A stretch of DNA of 64,000 nucleotides from NCBI RefSeq assembly GCF_028714975.1, contig NZ_JAQTLH010000002.1, forward strand, positions 219,219 through 283,218. The letters are read 5' to 3'. A model generated the notes under the pieces. That model worked only from the letters and a program-made list of their open reading frames with translations, had not been told where the DNA came from and made no database searches. Of this stretch, positions 25,008 to 33,579 are shown piece after piece. A program made the position numbers and the translations under genes. Every line of letters starts with the position of its first letter. The stretch's first letter is position 1. Origin of the DNA: Sulfurimonas sp. (GTDB lineage Bacteria; Campylobacterota; Campylobacteria; Campylobacterales; Sulfurimonadaceae).

Positions 25008-25214
25008 ATGAGCCGAAAAGAACAATTAATTACAGATATACAAAATTTGTTAAATACATACGAAGATATTCATAAAACATCTATAAATCCAAGTTTATTA
25101 GAGTTTATGGATGAAAATACTTTGATTAGTATTATAGATTCGCTTTTAACTCAAAAAGAGAATGATAAAGAGTCTGATTTGGAGTGGTTAGAAAAGTTTA
25201 AAAAATATAGATAA
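25008..25214 (+). CDS. Conserved-looking small acidic protein, 68 residues
   Basis: The frame begins MSRKEQLITDIQNLLNTYED and contains two amphipathic helices and a charged C-terminus (EWLEKFKKYR). No signal, membrane segment or cysteine is present. A GAAGAAAGAAA run precedes the ATG as a weak ribosome site. It would be the first gene downstream of rnpB in an uninfected chromosome. Codon use looks like the host, not the prophage. I do not recognise the family. Confidence 0.6.
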   Translation: MSRKEQLITDIQNLLNTYEDIHKTSINPSLLEFMDENTLISIIDSLLTQKENDKESDLEWLEKFKKYR

Positions 25215-25361
25215 AAATTACCCTGCTCTAAAAACTCAAATTTTGTTAAACACACAAATTGTGTCATTGTGTTTGAATGTGATTTAATTTAATTAAATTC
25301 GTTTGGTTTGTTACCCAATTATCTGATATAATAGTACCATATAAAAAAAAAGGATTTTGTC

Positions 25362-25907
25362 ATGTCTAATGTAGATTTGGTTCAATTAACACAAGAAACA
25401 AAAAAATTATCAGCAATGGTTGTTGAGGATGAAAAAGTTGCTAATGAGCTTTTAAGTTCTACTTTTAAAAATTTCTTTTCAGATGTGAGATCATGTTTTA
25501 ACGGAAAAGAAGCTTTGGAAGCTTATAAAAAATCGGCTCCTGATGTTGTTTTTGTTGATATTATAATGTCTGAAATGGACGGTATAGAACTTTCTCGTAA
25601 AATTCGCGAGATTGACCCTAGTCAGATTATTATCGTAATTTCAGCTAGCAATGATATAAAGAAAATATCTGAGTCGATTGAAGTCGGTGTAAATAGTTTT
25701 ATTCAAAAGCCGATTGATACAAAAAAAATAATCGAACTTTTGATTAGTGTTGTCGCTATGATTGCTAAAAAGAAAAAGATTGAGACAAGAACTTTCTCTA
25801 TCTCTCTTCCGTTAGATTTATATGAAGTAGTAAATGATAATGCCAAAGCTGAGAGTATCTCTAAAAATGCTGTAATTATTAGAGCACTTCGTAGTTTTTA
25901 CGAATAA
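25362..25907 (+). CDS. Response regulator: receiver domain fused to a ribbon-helix-helix-like domain
   Basis: The REC domain (about residues 15-135) has the acidic pair E22/D23, phosphoacceptor D66 (VVFVDIIMSEMDG), switch residue S94 and conserved K116 (IQKPID). Residues 144-180 (TFSISLPLDLYEVVNDNAKA, then SISKNAVIIRALRSFY) follow the strand-helix-helix pattern of CopG/Arc RHH proteins. This output domain is uncommon for response regulators. A TATAAT at 25327-25332 and an AAAAGGA ribosome site precede it. No histidine kinase gene is adjacent, so the partner is unknown. Confidence 0.85.
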   Translation: MSNVDLVQLTQETKKLSAMVVEDEKVANELLSSTFKNFFSDVRSCFNGKEALEAYKKSAPDVVFVDIIMSEMDGIELSRKIREIDPSQIIIVISASNDIKKISESIEVGVNSFIQKPIDTKKIIELLISVVAMIAKKKKIETRTFSISLPLDLYEVVNDNAKAESISKNAVIIRALRSFYE

Positions 25908-25998
25908 TTTAATTTTTTTTACTGAGTTTTGTATAATTTTATAATTTATTAAGAAATAAATCTATATAATTTCGGCTCAGTAATTAATACTGTTAAGT

Positions 25999-26073
25999 GG
26001 CCCCGTCGTCTAGCGGTAAGGATCCATGGTTTTCATCCATGTTACAGGAGTTCGATTCTCCTCGGGGTCACCA
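25999..26073 (+). tRNA. tRNA-Glu (anticodon TTC), CCA encoded
   Basis: The cloverleaf folds completely: acceptor GGCCCCG with CGGGGTC (one G-T pair), anticodon stem CATGG/CCATG with loop TTTTCAT, T arm GGAGTTCGATTCTCC, discriminator A and encoded CCA at 26071-26073. The anticodon TTC reads Glu codons GAA/GAG. It lies 83 bp upstream of gltX, whose product charges such tRNAs. Confidence 0.96.
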
Positions 26074-26156
26074 CTTCTTCTAAAAAAATCATAAATTTAA
26101 AACATACCCTCAGCAAAAATACGATAAAATTCCAAAAATTATTTTTAGGATTTTTA

Positions 26157-27455
26157 ATGTTAAGATTTGCACCTAGTCCAACCGGTGATATGCATATTGG
26201 TAACCTACGAGTTGCCATATTTAACTACATTGTATCAAAACAAAGAAATGAAGACCTTATAATCAGAATTGAAGATACCGATAAAGAGAGAAATATCGAA
26301 GGTAAAGATAAAGAGATACTTGATATTTTAAATCTTTTTGGTATTGAATACTCTCAGGTTATGTATCAAAGCGAAAATGTACGCTTTCACACTGCTATGG
26401 CGCTGCAACTTTTGCTTGAAATGAAAGCATTTAACTGTTTTTGTTCTACTGAGTGGTTGGATAAAAAAAGAGAAGAGGCAAAAGAGAGTAAAACTGCTTA
26501 TAGATACGATGATGCATGTGCTTCTCTGCCCAATGAACTTGTTATAGATAATGAAAATCCTTTTACGGTAAGAATAAGAAAACCGCTAGAAGCGATAGTT
26601 GTAAAAGACCATATTAAGGGTGAAATCAAATTTGACCCGAACGATATCGACAGTTTTATTATTATGAGACAAGATAAAACACCTATGTATAATTTTGCAT
26701 GTGCGGTAGATGATATGCTAAGTGATATTTCTATTGTAATTCGCGGTGAAGACCATGTAAGCAATACTCCAAAACAGATTCTTATAAGAGAAGCACTTGG
26801 ATATAAGAAAAATATCGAGTATGCGCACTTGCCAATTATCTTGAACGATGACGGTAAGAAAATGAGCAAAAGAGACGATGCCTCTAGCGTAAAATGGCTT
26901 CTTGAAGAGGGATATCTACCCTCGGCAATAGCAAATTATTTAATATTAATCGGTAATAAGCCTCCAAAAGAGATATTTACTATGCAAGAAGCTATAGAGT
27001 GGTTTAGTTTAGAAAATATATCCAAGTCCCCTGCCCGTTTTGATCTCAATATGTTAAAGCACATCAACAGAGAACATCTTAAAATGCTTGACTCAAAAGA
27101 ACTCTCAAGATATGTAGGTTTTGCAGATCAAGAGATAGGAGAACTTGCAAAAATATATCTTGAAGAGGCAAGTACGACTAAAGAGTTAAGAGCTAAAATA
27201 GCACTTATTTTTGAGGCAAAAAATATTCCCGAGGAGTTTAAGGAATCGGCAGAGATAATAGTTGAAATTATTAAAAATGCGCCCTACTTCGATGAATATG
27301 AAGATTTTAAAAACTATATAATGAAAGAGTCCGGAATTAAAGGTAAAAACCTTTTTAAATCATTACGACTTCTCTTGATGGGTGCCGAACATGGTCCAGA
27401 CCTTGCTGCCGTCTATAAATGTATCAAAAATTATATAGGCGAGATTGTTAAATGA
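26157..27455 (+). CDS. gltX: Glutamyl-tRNA synthetase
   Basis: A class I synthetase. The HIGH-like motif HIGN is at residues 13-16 after the FAPSPTGDM lead, and KMSKR is near residues 234-238. At 432 residues it is shorter than the E. coli enzyme (471). Epsilonproteobacteria often carry two GltX proteins, one of which glutamylates tRNA-Gln for the GatCAB route; which type this is cannot be settled from this window alone. The next gene starts 4 bp before its stop. Confidence 0.93.
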   Translation: MLRFAPSPTGDMHIGNLRVAIFNYIVSKQRNEDLIIRIEDTDKERNIEGKDKEILDILNLFGIEYSQVMYQSENVRFHTAMALQLLLEMKAFNCFCSTEWLDKKREEAKESKTAYRYDDACASLPNELVIDNENPFTVRIRKPLEAIVVKDHIKGEIKFDPNDIDSFIIMRQDKTPMYNFACAVDDMLSDISIVIRGEDHVSNTPKQILIREALGYKKNIEYAHLPIILNDDGKKMSKRDDASSVKWLLEEGYLPSAIANYLILIGNKPPKEIFTMQEAIEWFSLENISKSPARFDLNMLKHINREHLKMLDSKELSRYVGFADQEIGELAKIYLEEASTTKELRAKIALIFEAKNIPEEFKESAEIIVEIIKNAPYFDEYEDFKNYIMKESGIKGKNLFKSLRLLLMGAEHGPDLAAVYKCIKNYIGEIVK

Positions 27456-27736
27456 GTATTTTAGTAGAGATAATTCAAGGTGTCGGAGCAATTGCTCTTG
27501 GACTTATCGATGTCTATATATGGGTGGTTATTATAACTGCCCTTCTTAGTTTTGTAAATCCGGATCCTTTTAATCCTATCGTTCAGTTCTTATATAGAAT
27601 AACAAATCCTGCATATGCATTTGTAAGAAAGTTTATAAAAACAAACTTTAACGGTTTGGATTTGGCACCTCTAATAATTGTTGTAGGGTTGCAAATTATT
27701 ACGGTACTACTTCGTGCAATCTTACGCGCTCTTTAG
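27452..27736 (+). CDS. YggT-family membrane protein
   Basis: A 94-residue protein with two membrane regions (about 8-34 and 70-92). The intervening [20 protein letters not shown], then [10 protein letters not shown], is the family signature. YggT proteins are small integral membrane proteins linked loosely to osmotic stress and cell division; the function is not established. The start overlaps the gltX stop by 4 bp (ATGA). Its stop overlaps the stop of the convergent lipoprotein gene. Confidence 0.88.
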   Translation: MSILVEIIQGVGAIALGLIDVYIWVVIITALLSFVNPDPFNPIVQFLYRITNPAYAFVRKFIKTNFNGLDLAPLIIVVGLQIITVLLRAILRAL

Positions 27737-28254
27737 CGTTTAGTGCGTTTTTTAGAACTCTTTAATAAAATTTCATTTTTATATTTTAGTACGCCCGAAG
27801 ATGCATTAGCGTCTTCAAAAACAAGGTTTATTGTATCTGCTTTTTCAAATGTAACGATATAGTATCTATTCCAGTCATTTTTAATGTCAACAAGATGAGA
27901 AAACTTATTCTCTTGTGAAAGTTCTTCTATTTTGATTGGCAGCTTTGAATTTAGCATAACTTTTAAGTCGGTATCTGTAGATTTGCTTTGGTCATAGAGC
28001 TCTTTTTTTTCTTTACTAAAGAAAAATATGAAAAAAGATTCCTCTTGATTAAAGGTTTCAGGATAGACTTCATTTAGATATATTGTAGAAAAAACACCTT
28101 TTACTTCACCATCTTTTGATACTATCTTAGTGCTTTGCAGGCTTGATGCACTCAGCTCTTGATCTTTATCCATTTTGAATTTATAAAAGGCATTTTTTTT
28201 TGAACAACCCGTAAAAAGTGTTAAAAAAGTTAAAAATATAAAAAAAGTTTTCAT
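27733..28254 (-). CDS. Predicted lipoprotein, unknown function
   Basis: The 173-residue protein has a type II signal with lipobox LFTGC (Cys at residue 17), followed by SKKNAFYKFKM. The rest is a soluble, probably periplasmic domain with alternating beta strands and a Lys/Arg-rich C-terminus. It converges with yggT, overlapping by 4 bp. No known domain is recognised. Confidence 0.75.
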   Translation of the reverse strand: MKTFFIFLTFLTLFTGCSKKNAFYKFKMDKDQELSASSLQSTKIVSKDGEVKGVFSTIYLNEVYPETFNQEESFFIFFFSKEKKELYDQSKSTDTDLKVMLNSKLPIKIEELSQENKFSHLVDIKNDWNRYYIVTFEKADTINLVFEDANASSGVLKYKNEILLKSSKKRTKR

Positions 28255-28350
28255 TTAAATTCCTCTAAATAGCAAGAGAATTATATCTTATTAAACAACC
28301 TTTTAACGACTATTTTGTATAATCACCTAAATTTTAATAAAGTATATAAA

Positions 28351-28854
28351 TTGAAAAAAAGATTAGCAGTTGCATTTACTGGTCCGTCAAACAGCGGTAA
28401 AACCACTCTTATATTAAAAGTTGCAAGAAAACTTATTCATGATTACAAAAAAGATGTTGCTATAATTAAGCATGATCCCAAAGATAAAGCAAGGTTTGAT
28501 GTTGAGGGAAAAGATAGTTATAAATTTTCAGATACCGGTGCGGAAGTTATCGTTACATCTCCAAATCGAACAACCTACTTTTCTCAAAAACAAAAAGATT
28601 TAGATGAGATGATTAGACTTTTTGATAAATTTGACATATTATTGGTAGAAGGGCTGAAAAATTTACCGTTGCCTAGAATCAGTGTATTTAGAAACTCGTT
28701 AGATAGCGCTTATTTTCCGTATATGAATGCTCTTGCAACCGATAGCAGTATCAATTTGAATGATTATGATTTGCCTATAAATGTTGATGTTTTAGATATA
28801 AATAACTGTGATGCCGTAATATCATGGATATTAAAAAATGCAAAGGAAGTGTAA
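28351..28854 (+). CDS. mobB: Molybdopterin-guanine dinucleotide biosynthesis protein B
   Basis: MobB is a small P-loop GTPase that assists attachment of guanine nucleotide to molybdopterin. The Walker A motif GPSNSGKTT is at residues 11-19. VAIIKHDPKDKARFDVEGKD (the conserved H in KHD) and LLVEGLKN complete the family pattern. A TTG at 28351 gives a normal N-terminus (LKKRLAVAFTG); an upstream TTG at 28315 would add 12 atypical residues. It supports molybdoenzymes such as nitrate reductase. It lies 4 bp ahead of fbp. Confidence 0.85.
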   Translation: MKKRLAVAFTGPSNSGKTTLILKVARKLIHDYKKDVAIIKHDPKDKARFDVEGKDSYKFSDTGAEVIVTSPNRTTYFSQKQKDLDEMIRLFDKFDILLVEGLKNLPLPRISVFRNSLDSAYFPYMNALATDSSINLNDYDLPINVDVLDINNCDAVISWILKNAKEV

Positions 28855-28858
28855 ATAA

Positions 28859-29701
28859 ATGACTGATATATTTAGAGCAATACAAAAAAGTGCTATAAGA
28901 ATAAAAGATGCGATAGACACAAAAGATATAGGTTACTCGCAACAAGAAAATAGTTCCGGTGAGACACAGCTTCAACTTGATATCAAGTGTGACATGATTA
29001 TAGAAGAGGAGTTTTCCAATGTTTCTTCTATTCATACGATTGCCAGTGAAGAGAAAGAGCGTGAAGTGGTGCTAAATGAAGACGGTAAATATTTTATCGC
29101 TTATGATCCGCTTGACGGTTCATCTCTAATCGATGTAAATTTGAGCGTCGGTTCTATTTTTGGAATTTATGAAAACGCATTCGGTGCTAAAAATATGGTT
29201 GCTTCTTGCTATGTAGTTTTCGGTCCTCGTGTAGAGATGGTTTTTGCTCATAACAAAACAAAACTTCACTTGCTGCAAAATGGAGACTTTGAATTTGTAA
29301 AAGAGATTCGTTTAAACGAAAAAGGCAAACTTAATGCACCGGGGGGAACGCAGCAAAACTGGGAACCTTACCATAAAGAGCTTGTTGATAGCTTCTTTGC
29401 AGACGGGTATCGCTTAAGATATTCGGGCGGAATGGTTCCTGATTTACACCAAATACTTTTAAAAGGCGGCGGGCTTTTTAGTTATCCCGGTACTTCTGAT
29501 AAACCTAACGGAAAACTCCGCAAACTTTTTGAAGTATTTCCGTTTGCTTTTATCTATAAAGTTGCGGGCGGAGAGGCAATTGACGGAGTGAATGATTTGA
29601 TGCAGCTTGAATATGCACATATACATGATACTTCACCCTGTTTTTTTGGGTCAAAATATGAGATACAAAGAGTAAAAGAAGTTTATGCAGCAAAAAGATA
29701 G
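28859..29701 (+). CDS. fbp: Fructose-1,6-bisphosphatase class I
   Basis: It dephosphorylates fructose 1,6-bisphosphate in gluconeogenesis, needed by an autotroph to make hexoses. The metal-binding motif DPLDGSS starts near residue 83, preceded by ASEEKE and followed by [26 protein letters not shown] and [14 protein letters not shown] are conserved C-terminal blocks. At 280 residues it is shorter than the E. coli enzyme (332), as in epsilonproteobacteria. AAGGAAG precedes the ATG. Confidence 0.95.
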   Translation: MTDIFRAIQKSAIRIKDAIDTKDIGYSQQENSSGETQLQLDIKCDMIIEEEFSNVSSIHTIASEEKEREVVLNEDGKYFIAYDPLDGSSLIDVNLSVGSIFGIYENAFGAKNMVASCYVVFGPRVEMVFAHNKTKLHLLQNGDFEFVKEIRLNEKGKLNAPGGTQQNWEPYHKELVDSFFADGYRLRYSGGMVPDLHQILLKGGGLFSYPGTSDKPNGKLRKLFEVFPFAFIYKVAGGEAIDGVNDLMQLEYAHIHDTSPCFFGSKYEIQRVKEVYAAKR

Positions 29702-29876
29702 ATTTGAACTTCATCTCGATGAGATGATTGTTAAAATACAAAGTTGTCAAGAAGATAAAGAGTTAAAGAGTTGCAGTGATTGTGAATTTTATCTAAAATG
29801 CGAGCTAAGAGCCGATTATGTTAAATCGGTTTACAATAGTATGTCTAAAGGCGATACCGGTGGATTTGAGTTTTAA
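29685..29876 (+). CDS. Small Cys-containing protein of unknown function, 63 residues
   Basis: The frame begins [20 protein letters not shown]. Four Cys (C21, C30, C33, C39) in the pattern [13 protein letters not shown] suggest a small metal or Fe-S site. It overlaps the fbp end by 17 bp and ends with [11 protein letters not shown]. The last 37 bp are duplicated exactly at 29967-30003, after a 90-bp element. The family is not recognised. Confidence 0.7.
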   Translation: MQQKDRFELHLDEMIVKIQSCQEDKELKSCSDCEFYLKCELRADYVKSVYNSMSKGDTGGFEF

Positions 29877-30003
29877 GCTATCTGACGCTTTAGCGTCAAG
29901 CTTTAGTGCCAAAGCGGCTAGCGTAGCAAAGCGGGACTTGTTCCGATTTGCGTTTTTAATCAGTAATATGTCTAAAGGCGATACCGGTGGATTTGAGTTT
30001 TAA
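29840..30003. repeat. Interspersed repeat copy B flanked by 37-bp direct repeats
   Basis: 29840-29876 and 29967-30003 are identical over 37 bp, covering the last codons and stop of the upstream small gene. The 90 bp between contain a palindrome (GACGCTTTAGCGTC, about 29884-29897) and then a block similar to 6530-6590 near fumC. The second 37-bp copy leaves a separate ribosome-site region for metG. Confidence 0.85.
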
Positions 30004-30036
30004 AAAGTATTTGAAATAAGTAAAAGGGATAAAAAA

Positions 30037-31971
30037 ATGAGTAAATATATAACAACACCGATATATTATGTTAACGGCGAGGCTCATATAGGGCATGCAT
30101 ATACTACATTTATAGCTGACAGTGTAGCTAGATATGAAAAATTAAAAGGCGAAGATACCTACTTTTTAACAGGCACGGATGAGCACGGTCAAAAAATAGA
30201 GGAGTCGGCTCAAAAAAACGGTAAAGCTACTCAAGAGTTTGCTGATGAGATAAGTGCAAGTTTTAAAAACTTGTGGGATGAGTTTGACATAAGTTACGAT
30301 AAATTTATCCGTACAACAGATGAAGAGCATAAAAAAGGCGTACAAAAAGCGTTTGAGGCAATGTATGCAAAGGGCGATATATATAAAGATTTTTACGAGG
30401 GTCACTACTGTGTAAGCTGTGAGACTTTCTTTACCGAAACTCAGCTAGTTGATGGCGAGTTTTGTCCTGATTGCGGCAGAAGTACAAATGTAATAAAAGA
30501 AGAGAGCTACTTTTTTAGACTCTCAAAGTATGAGGACGCGCTTTTAAAACATTATGCGGACAACCCTGATTTCATTATGCCTAAATCTCGTGCAAATGAG
30601 GTTATCAATTTTGTAAAAGGCGGTTTGCGTGACCTTTCAGTTACGAGAACATCTTTTACATGGGGTGTTAAAATGCCTGAGTCAATTAAAGATGATAAGC
30701 ATGTAATGTATGTTTGGCTTGATGCTCTTATGAACTATATAACCGCTCTTGGATATGGAACAACTGAAGAAAATATGCGTTATTGGCCGGCTTCTGTTCA
30801 ATTTGTAGGTAAAGATATACTTCGTTTTCATGCTATTTACTGGCCTGCATTTTTAATGAGTCTTGATCTTCCTCTTCCAAAACAGATCGGTGCTCACGGT
30901 TGGTGGACGAGAGACGGAGAAAAGATGAGTAAATCAAAAGGCAATGTTATCTCTCCAAAACAGGTTTCAGATGCTTACGGTGTTGAAAACTTAAGATATT
31001 TTATGCTTAGAGAGGTTCCTTTTGGACAAGACGGCGATTTTTCTCAAAGAGCTTTTATAGATAGAATAAATTCAGAGCTTAGCAATGATTTAGGAAATCT
31101 TTTAAATCGTATTATCGGTATGAGCGGTAAATATTCCGACTTTGAGATAGATAGCGTGGATGTTTTAAAGTATCATAAAAAAGAGCTTGATGCAATGAAT
31201 GTTGTTTTAGATTCACTTGATACTTATATGGAAAATTTACAGACACATAGATATCTTGAAGAATTATGGAAACTGTTTTCAATCGGGAACAAAGCCATAG
31301 AAGAGCATGCTCCGTGGGTTAAGATGAAAGAGGAGAGAAAAGATGAAGCGCTTGCGACTGTAGCATTGGTTGCAAATATATTGGCAAAAGCTTCGATTAT
31401 GCTTCACCCTATTATGCCTAAAACGACAAATATTATTGCCGATACTTTAAACTTTAAGATAGATAATGTAAGCTATAAAGAGCTTGTTATTGATAAAAAA
31501 CTACTAAAATTATTTAATATTAAAGCAACTCCGCCACTCTTCCCTCGTATTGAAGAGCCGCTAATGCCTGAAGCTCCCCTCGCTCATCCAAATGCTGCCA
31601 AAGAGAGCACTCAAGCAGTTAAAGAGTGTGCAAAAGAGCAAGATAATCTTATAGAAATCGGTCAATTTTTTCAAACGGCTTTAAAAGTCGGTATCGTTGT
31701 CGAGGCTGAAATTGTTCCAAAGAGCAGCAAGCTTTTAAAACTAAAAGTTGATTTGGGTGAAGATAACCCAAGACAAGTCGTAGCGGGAATAAGAGAGTTT
31801 TATACTCCTGAGTCGCTTATAAATACTCAAGTTTGTGTCGTTGCAAACTTAAAACCTGCAAAACTTATGGGTATGCTCTCAGAAGGAATGCTTCTTGCGG
31901 CAAAGGATGAAGATGGTCTCTCGCTTGTAAGACCTGAAAAACCTAAAAAAGCAGGCACGCCTATTGGATGA
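30037..31971 (+). CDS. metG: Methionyl-tRNA synthetase
   Basis: A class I synthetase. The HIGH motif is at H17-H20 (EAHIGHAYT) and KMSKS near residues 296-300. A zinc site is CVSCETF plus CPDCG in the connective insert (about 125-150). The C-terminal 100 residues form an EMAP/OB-type tRNA-binding domain (VEAEIVPKSSKLLKLKVDLG). The length of 644 is normal for MetG with this appendix. It overlaps the next gene by 4 bp. Confidence 0.96.
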   Translation: MSKYITTPIYYVNGEAHIGHAYTTFIADSVARYEKLKGEDTYFLTGTDEHGQKIEESAQKNGKATQEFADEISASFKNLWDEFDISYDKFIRTTDEEHKKGVQKAFEAMYAKGDIYKDFYEGHYCVSCETFFTETQLVDGEFCPDCGRSTNVIKEESYFFRLSKYEDALLKHYADNPDFIMPKSRANEVINFVKGGLRDLSVTRTSFTWGVKMPESIKDDKHVMYVWLDALMNYITALGYGTTEENMRYWPASVQFVGKDILRFHAIYWPAFLMSLDLPLPKQIGAHGWWTRDGEKMSKSKGNVISPKQVSDAYGVENLRYFMLREVPFGQDGDFSQRAFIDRINSELSNDLGNLLNRIIGMSGKYSDFEIDSVDVLKYHKKELDAMNVVLDSLDTYMENLQTHRYLEELWKLFSIGNKAIEEHAPWVKMKEERKDEALATVALVANILAKASIMLHPIMPKTTNIIADTLNFKIDNVSYKELVIDKKLLKLFNIKATPPLFPRIEEPLMPEAPLAHPNAAKESTQAVKECAKEQDNLIEIGQFFQTALKVGIVVEAEIVPKSSKLLKLKVDLGEDNPRQVVAGIREFYTPESLINTQVCVVANLKPAKLMGMLSEGMLLAAKDEDGLSLVRPEKPKKAGTPIG

Positions 31972-32966
31972 GACTTGAAAATTTTTTAGCACTCACGCAA
32001 GCCGCTCTTATCAATGAACCGTGTGTACACAGCTTTGAAAATATCGTTTTTGAAGCGCACAAGGTAAAGAGAGGCGATCTTTTTTTTGCTTATAACAATG
32101 AAGAGATTGAATTGGCGGTTGCAAACGGTGCCTATGGCGTAATATTTGATAAACCGACTCAAATAAGCGATAATGAAATAGCTTGGATAAAAGCTAAAAA
32201 CTTGGATGATGCCTTAAAAAAAATGCTTCGCTACAAAGCGATAGAAAAAGAGATTGTAGCGTATGAGTGCAATGAGATTGTTTTAAAACTCTCTTTGCAA
32301 GTTATCACAGGGTCAAATTTTCTTACGGTAACGGGAGATTTAAAATCAGTTTTTAAAGCTCTTTGGAATGTGGAGGACAAAACAACTGTACTATTCTGCC
32401 CTGCTCTAAACGATAAAGATATTTTTGCAACTGTAAAAAAAATCCCAAATACATCTTTTTTATCTATTGAAATAGTAGAGCAGACTCTGTTTGAGACATC
32501 ATTTGTCTATGATGATATTTTTTATGAAAGACAGCTGATATCTCCGTTTTTTATCCCATATTTAGAAGAGTTGTTGCATCTTTATAAAACATTAAAAATT
32601 GATTATAAATTGAGAAAATTTACTCCCATAGAGCATTTTGAAGCAGTCTTTACAAATAAAAAATTTGAGATTAAAAGTTTTGGCAGTAGCGACAGAGTAC
32701 TTATATTTGAACCAAATGTTGATTTGATAAAAAATCAAATTGCTTTTTTAGAACATCATGCTTTATGGGCAGAGACAATATTTATAGTTCCTATAAATAT
32801 CTTTGATGAACATAAATCAAATATCTACATATACAAAAATGAAAAAGATATCATAGAGATTTTAAAAAATACAAAGTTTCATTTTGCTCTTATTGCGGGT
32901 GTAAATAAATCTATATTAAATATACAAATAACAAATCAAAAGCAGCTAACATTTGAATTTTCATAG
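31968..32966 (+). CDS. MurF/MurE N-terminal-domain-like protein of unknown function
   Basis: The 332-residue protein begins like the substrate-binding domain of Mur ligases (VKRGDLFFAYNNEEIELAVA followed by NGAYGVIFDKP). The middle lacks the GTNGKT ATP-binding P-loop of true ligases; VTGDLKSVFK stands where it would be. It is therefore probably a non-catalytic or repurposed homologue. It starts inside the metG stop (ATGA) and is cotranscribed with it. Role unknown. Confidence 0.55.
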   Translation: MRLENFLALTQAALINEPCVHSFENIVFEAHKVKRGDLFFAYNNEEIELAVANGAYGVIFDKPTQISDNEIAWIKAKNLDDALKKMLRYKAIEKEIVAYECNEIVLKLSLQVITGSNFLTVTGDLKSVFKALWNVEDKTTVLFCPALNDKDIFATVKKIPNTSFLSIEIVEQTLFETSFVYDDIFYERQLISPFFIPYLEELLHLYKTLKIDYKLRKFTPIEHFEAVFTNKKFEIKSFGSSDRVLIFEPNVDLIKNQIAFLEHHALWAETIFIVPINIFDEHKSNIYIYKNEKDIIEILKNTKFHFALIAGVNKSILNIQITNQKQLTFEFS

Positions 32967-32972
32967 GGGGGG

Positions 32973-32992
32973 CAAGGGGCATAAACCCCTTG
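32973..32992. terminator. GC-rich hairpin after the MurF-like gene
   Basis: CAAGGGG-CATAAA-CCCCTTG is a perfect 7-bp stem, 7 bp after the stop, inside a run of G. No T run follows. Confidence 0.5.
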
Positions 32993-33105
32993 GAATTACC
33001 TAAGTATGTTTGGAAGTTCTGACAACTGTAATTTTGGAAAATAGAGCATATCTTGAAGAGCTTATCTCAAAAACCAAACAAAAAAAGCACCATGAAAAGT
33101 TTTTT

Positions 33106-33134
33106 AAAAAGTTGCGTGATTCACGCAACTTTTT
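33106..33134. terminator. Bidirectional terminator hairpin
   Basis: A perfect 12-bp stem AAAAAGTTGCGT/ACGCAACTTTTT with a 5-nt loop has A and T tracts on both sides, so it can act on either strand. It lies between the MurF-like gene (+) and the lipoprotein gene (-). Confidence 0.8.
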
Positions 33135-33162
33135 AGAGAAGTTATTTGGTTGTTCATATCGC

Positions 33163-33439
33163 TTAATATATTGTTTGTCGTACTATATACTTCGGCATTT
33201 GAGAAACTGCTTTGCGAGATAGCGTATTTACATCCCGTGTCAAATAGTTATATGCAGCAAAAGGTGGAAGAAGTGCACATTTTAAGAAAATCTGCACTTG
33301 CCGCAGCACCGAAAACGATGTAAATAGGCGTGTTTGCAGTATGTTTTAAGAATTTTTCTTGTGTTGTATCACTCTCTTTTATGGAGCAGCCTGACATGCT
33401 AAAAATGATTAAAATTGTTATGAAGATGAATTTTTTCAT
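33163..33439 (-). pseudogene. Small lipoprotein gene interrupted by one frameshift
   Basis: The intact frame from 33439 encodes a lipoprotein signal (LIIFSMSGC, Cys at residue 18) and stops early at 33248 after 63 residues. Removing one T from the tract at 33280-33283 joins it to a second frame that reads KCALLPPFAAYNYLTRDVNT and then LSRKAVSQMPKYIVRQ, ending at a stop at 33163, about 91 residues in all. The second part looks like genuine protein. It may be a decaying gene, a homopolymer sequence error or a phase-variable tract. Confidence 0.7.
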
Positions 33440-33579
33440 ACAAGATTATATGTAAAAAAATCAATGTAAGTCAAGTTCAGGTGGCTTTTTGGCTTTTTTC
33501 TTTACAATAACATAAAAAACAGTTTTTATGTAAGGTAAAATATGAGAAATAAAAATTTATTCAATTCGGCGGTACTTAT

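Noticed and set aside
29818..30003. 61-codon frame ending in [11 protein letters not shown]
   Set aside because: It is created by reading through the 90-bp element into the duplicated gene end; the real gene is 29685-29876.
33010..33222. Plus-strand 70-codon frame
   Set aside because: It begins at a TTG, spans the terminator hairpin, and its second half is antisense to the repaired lipoprotein gene.
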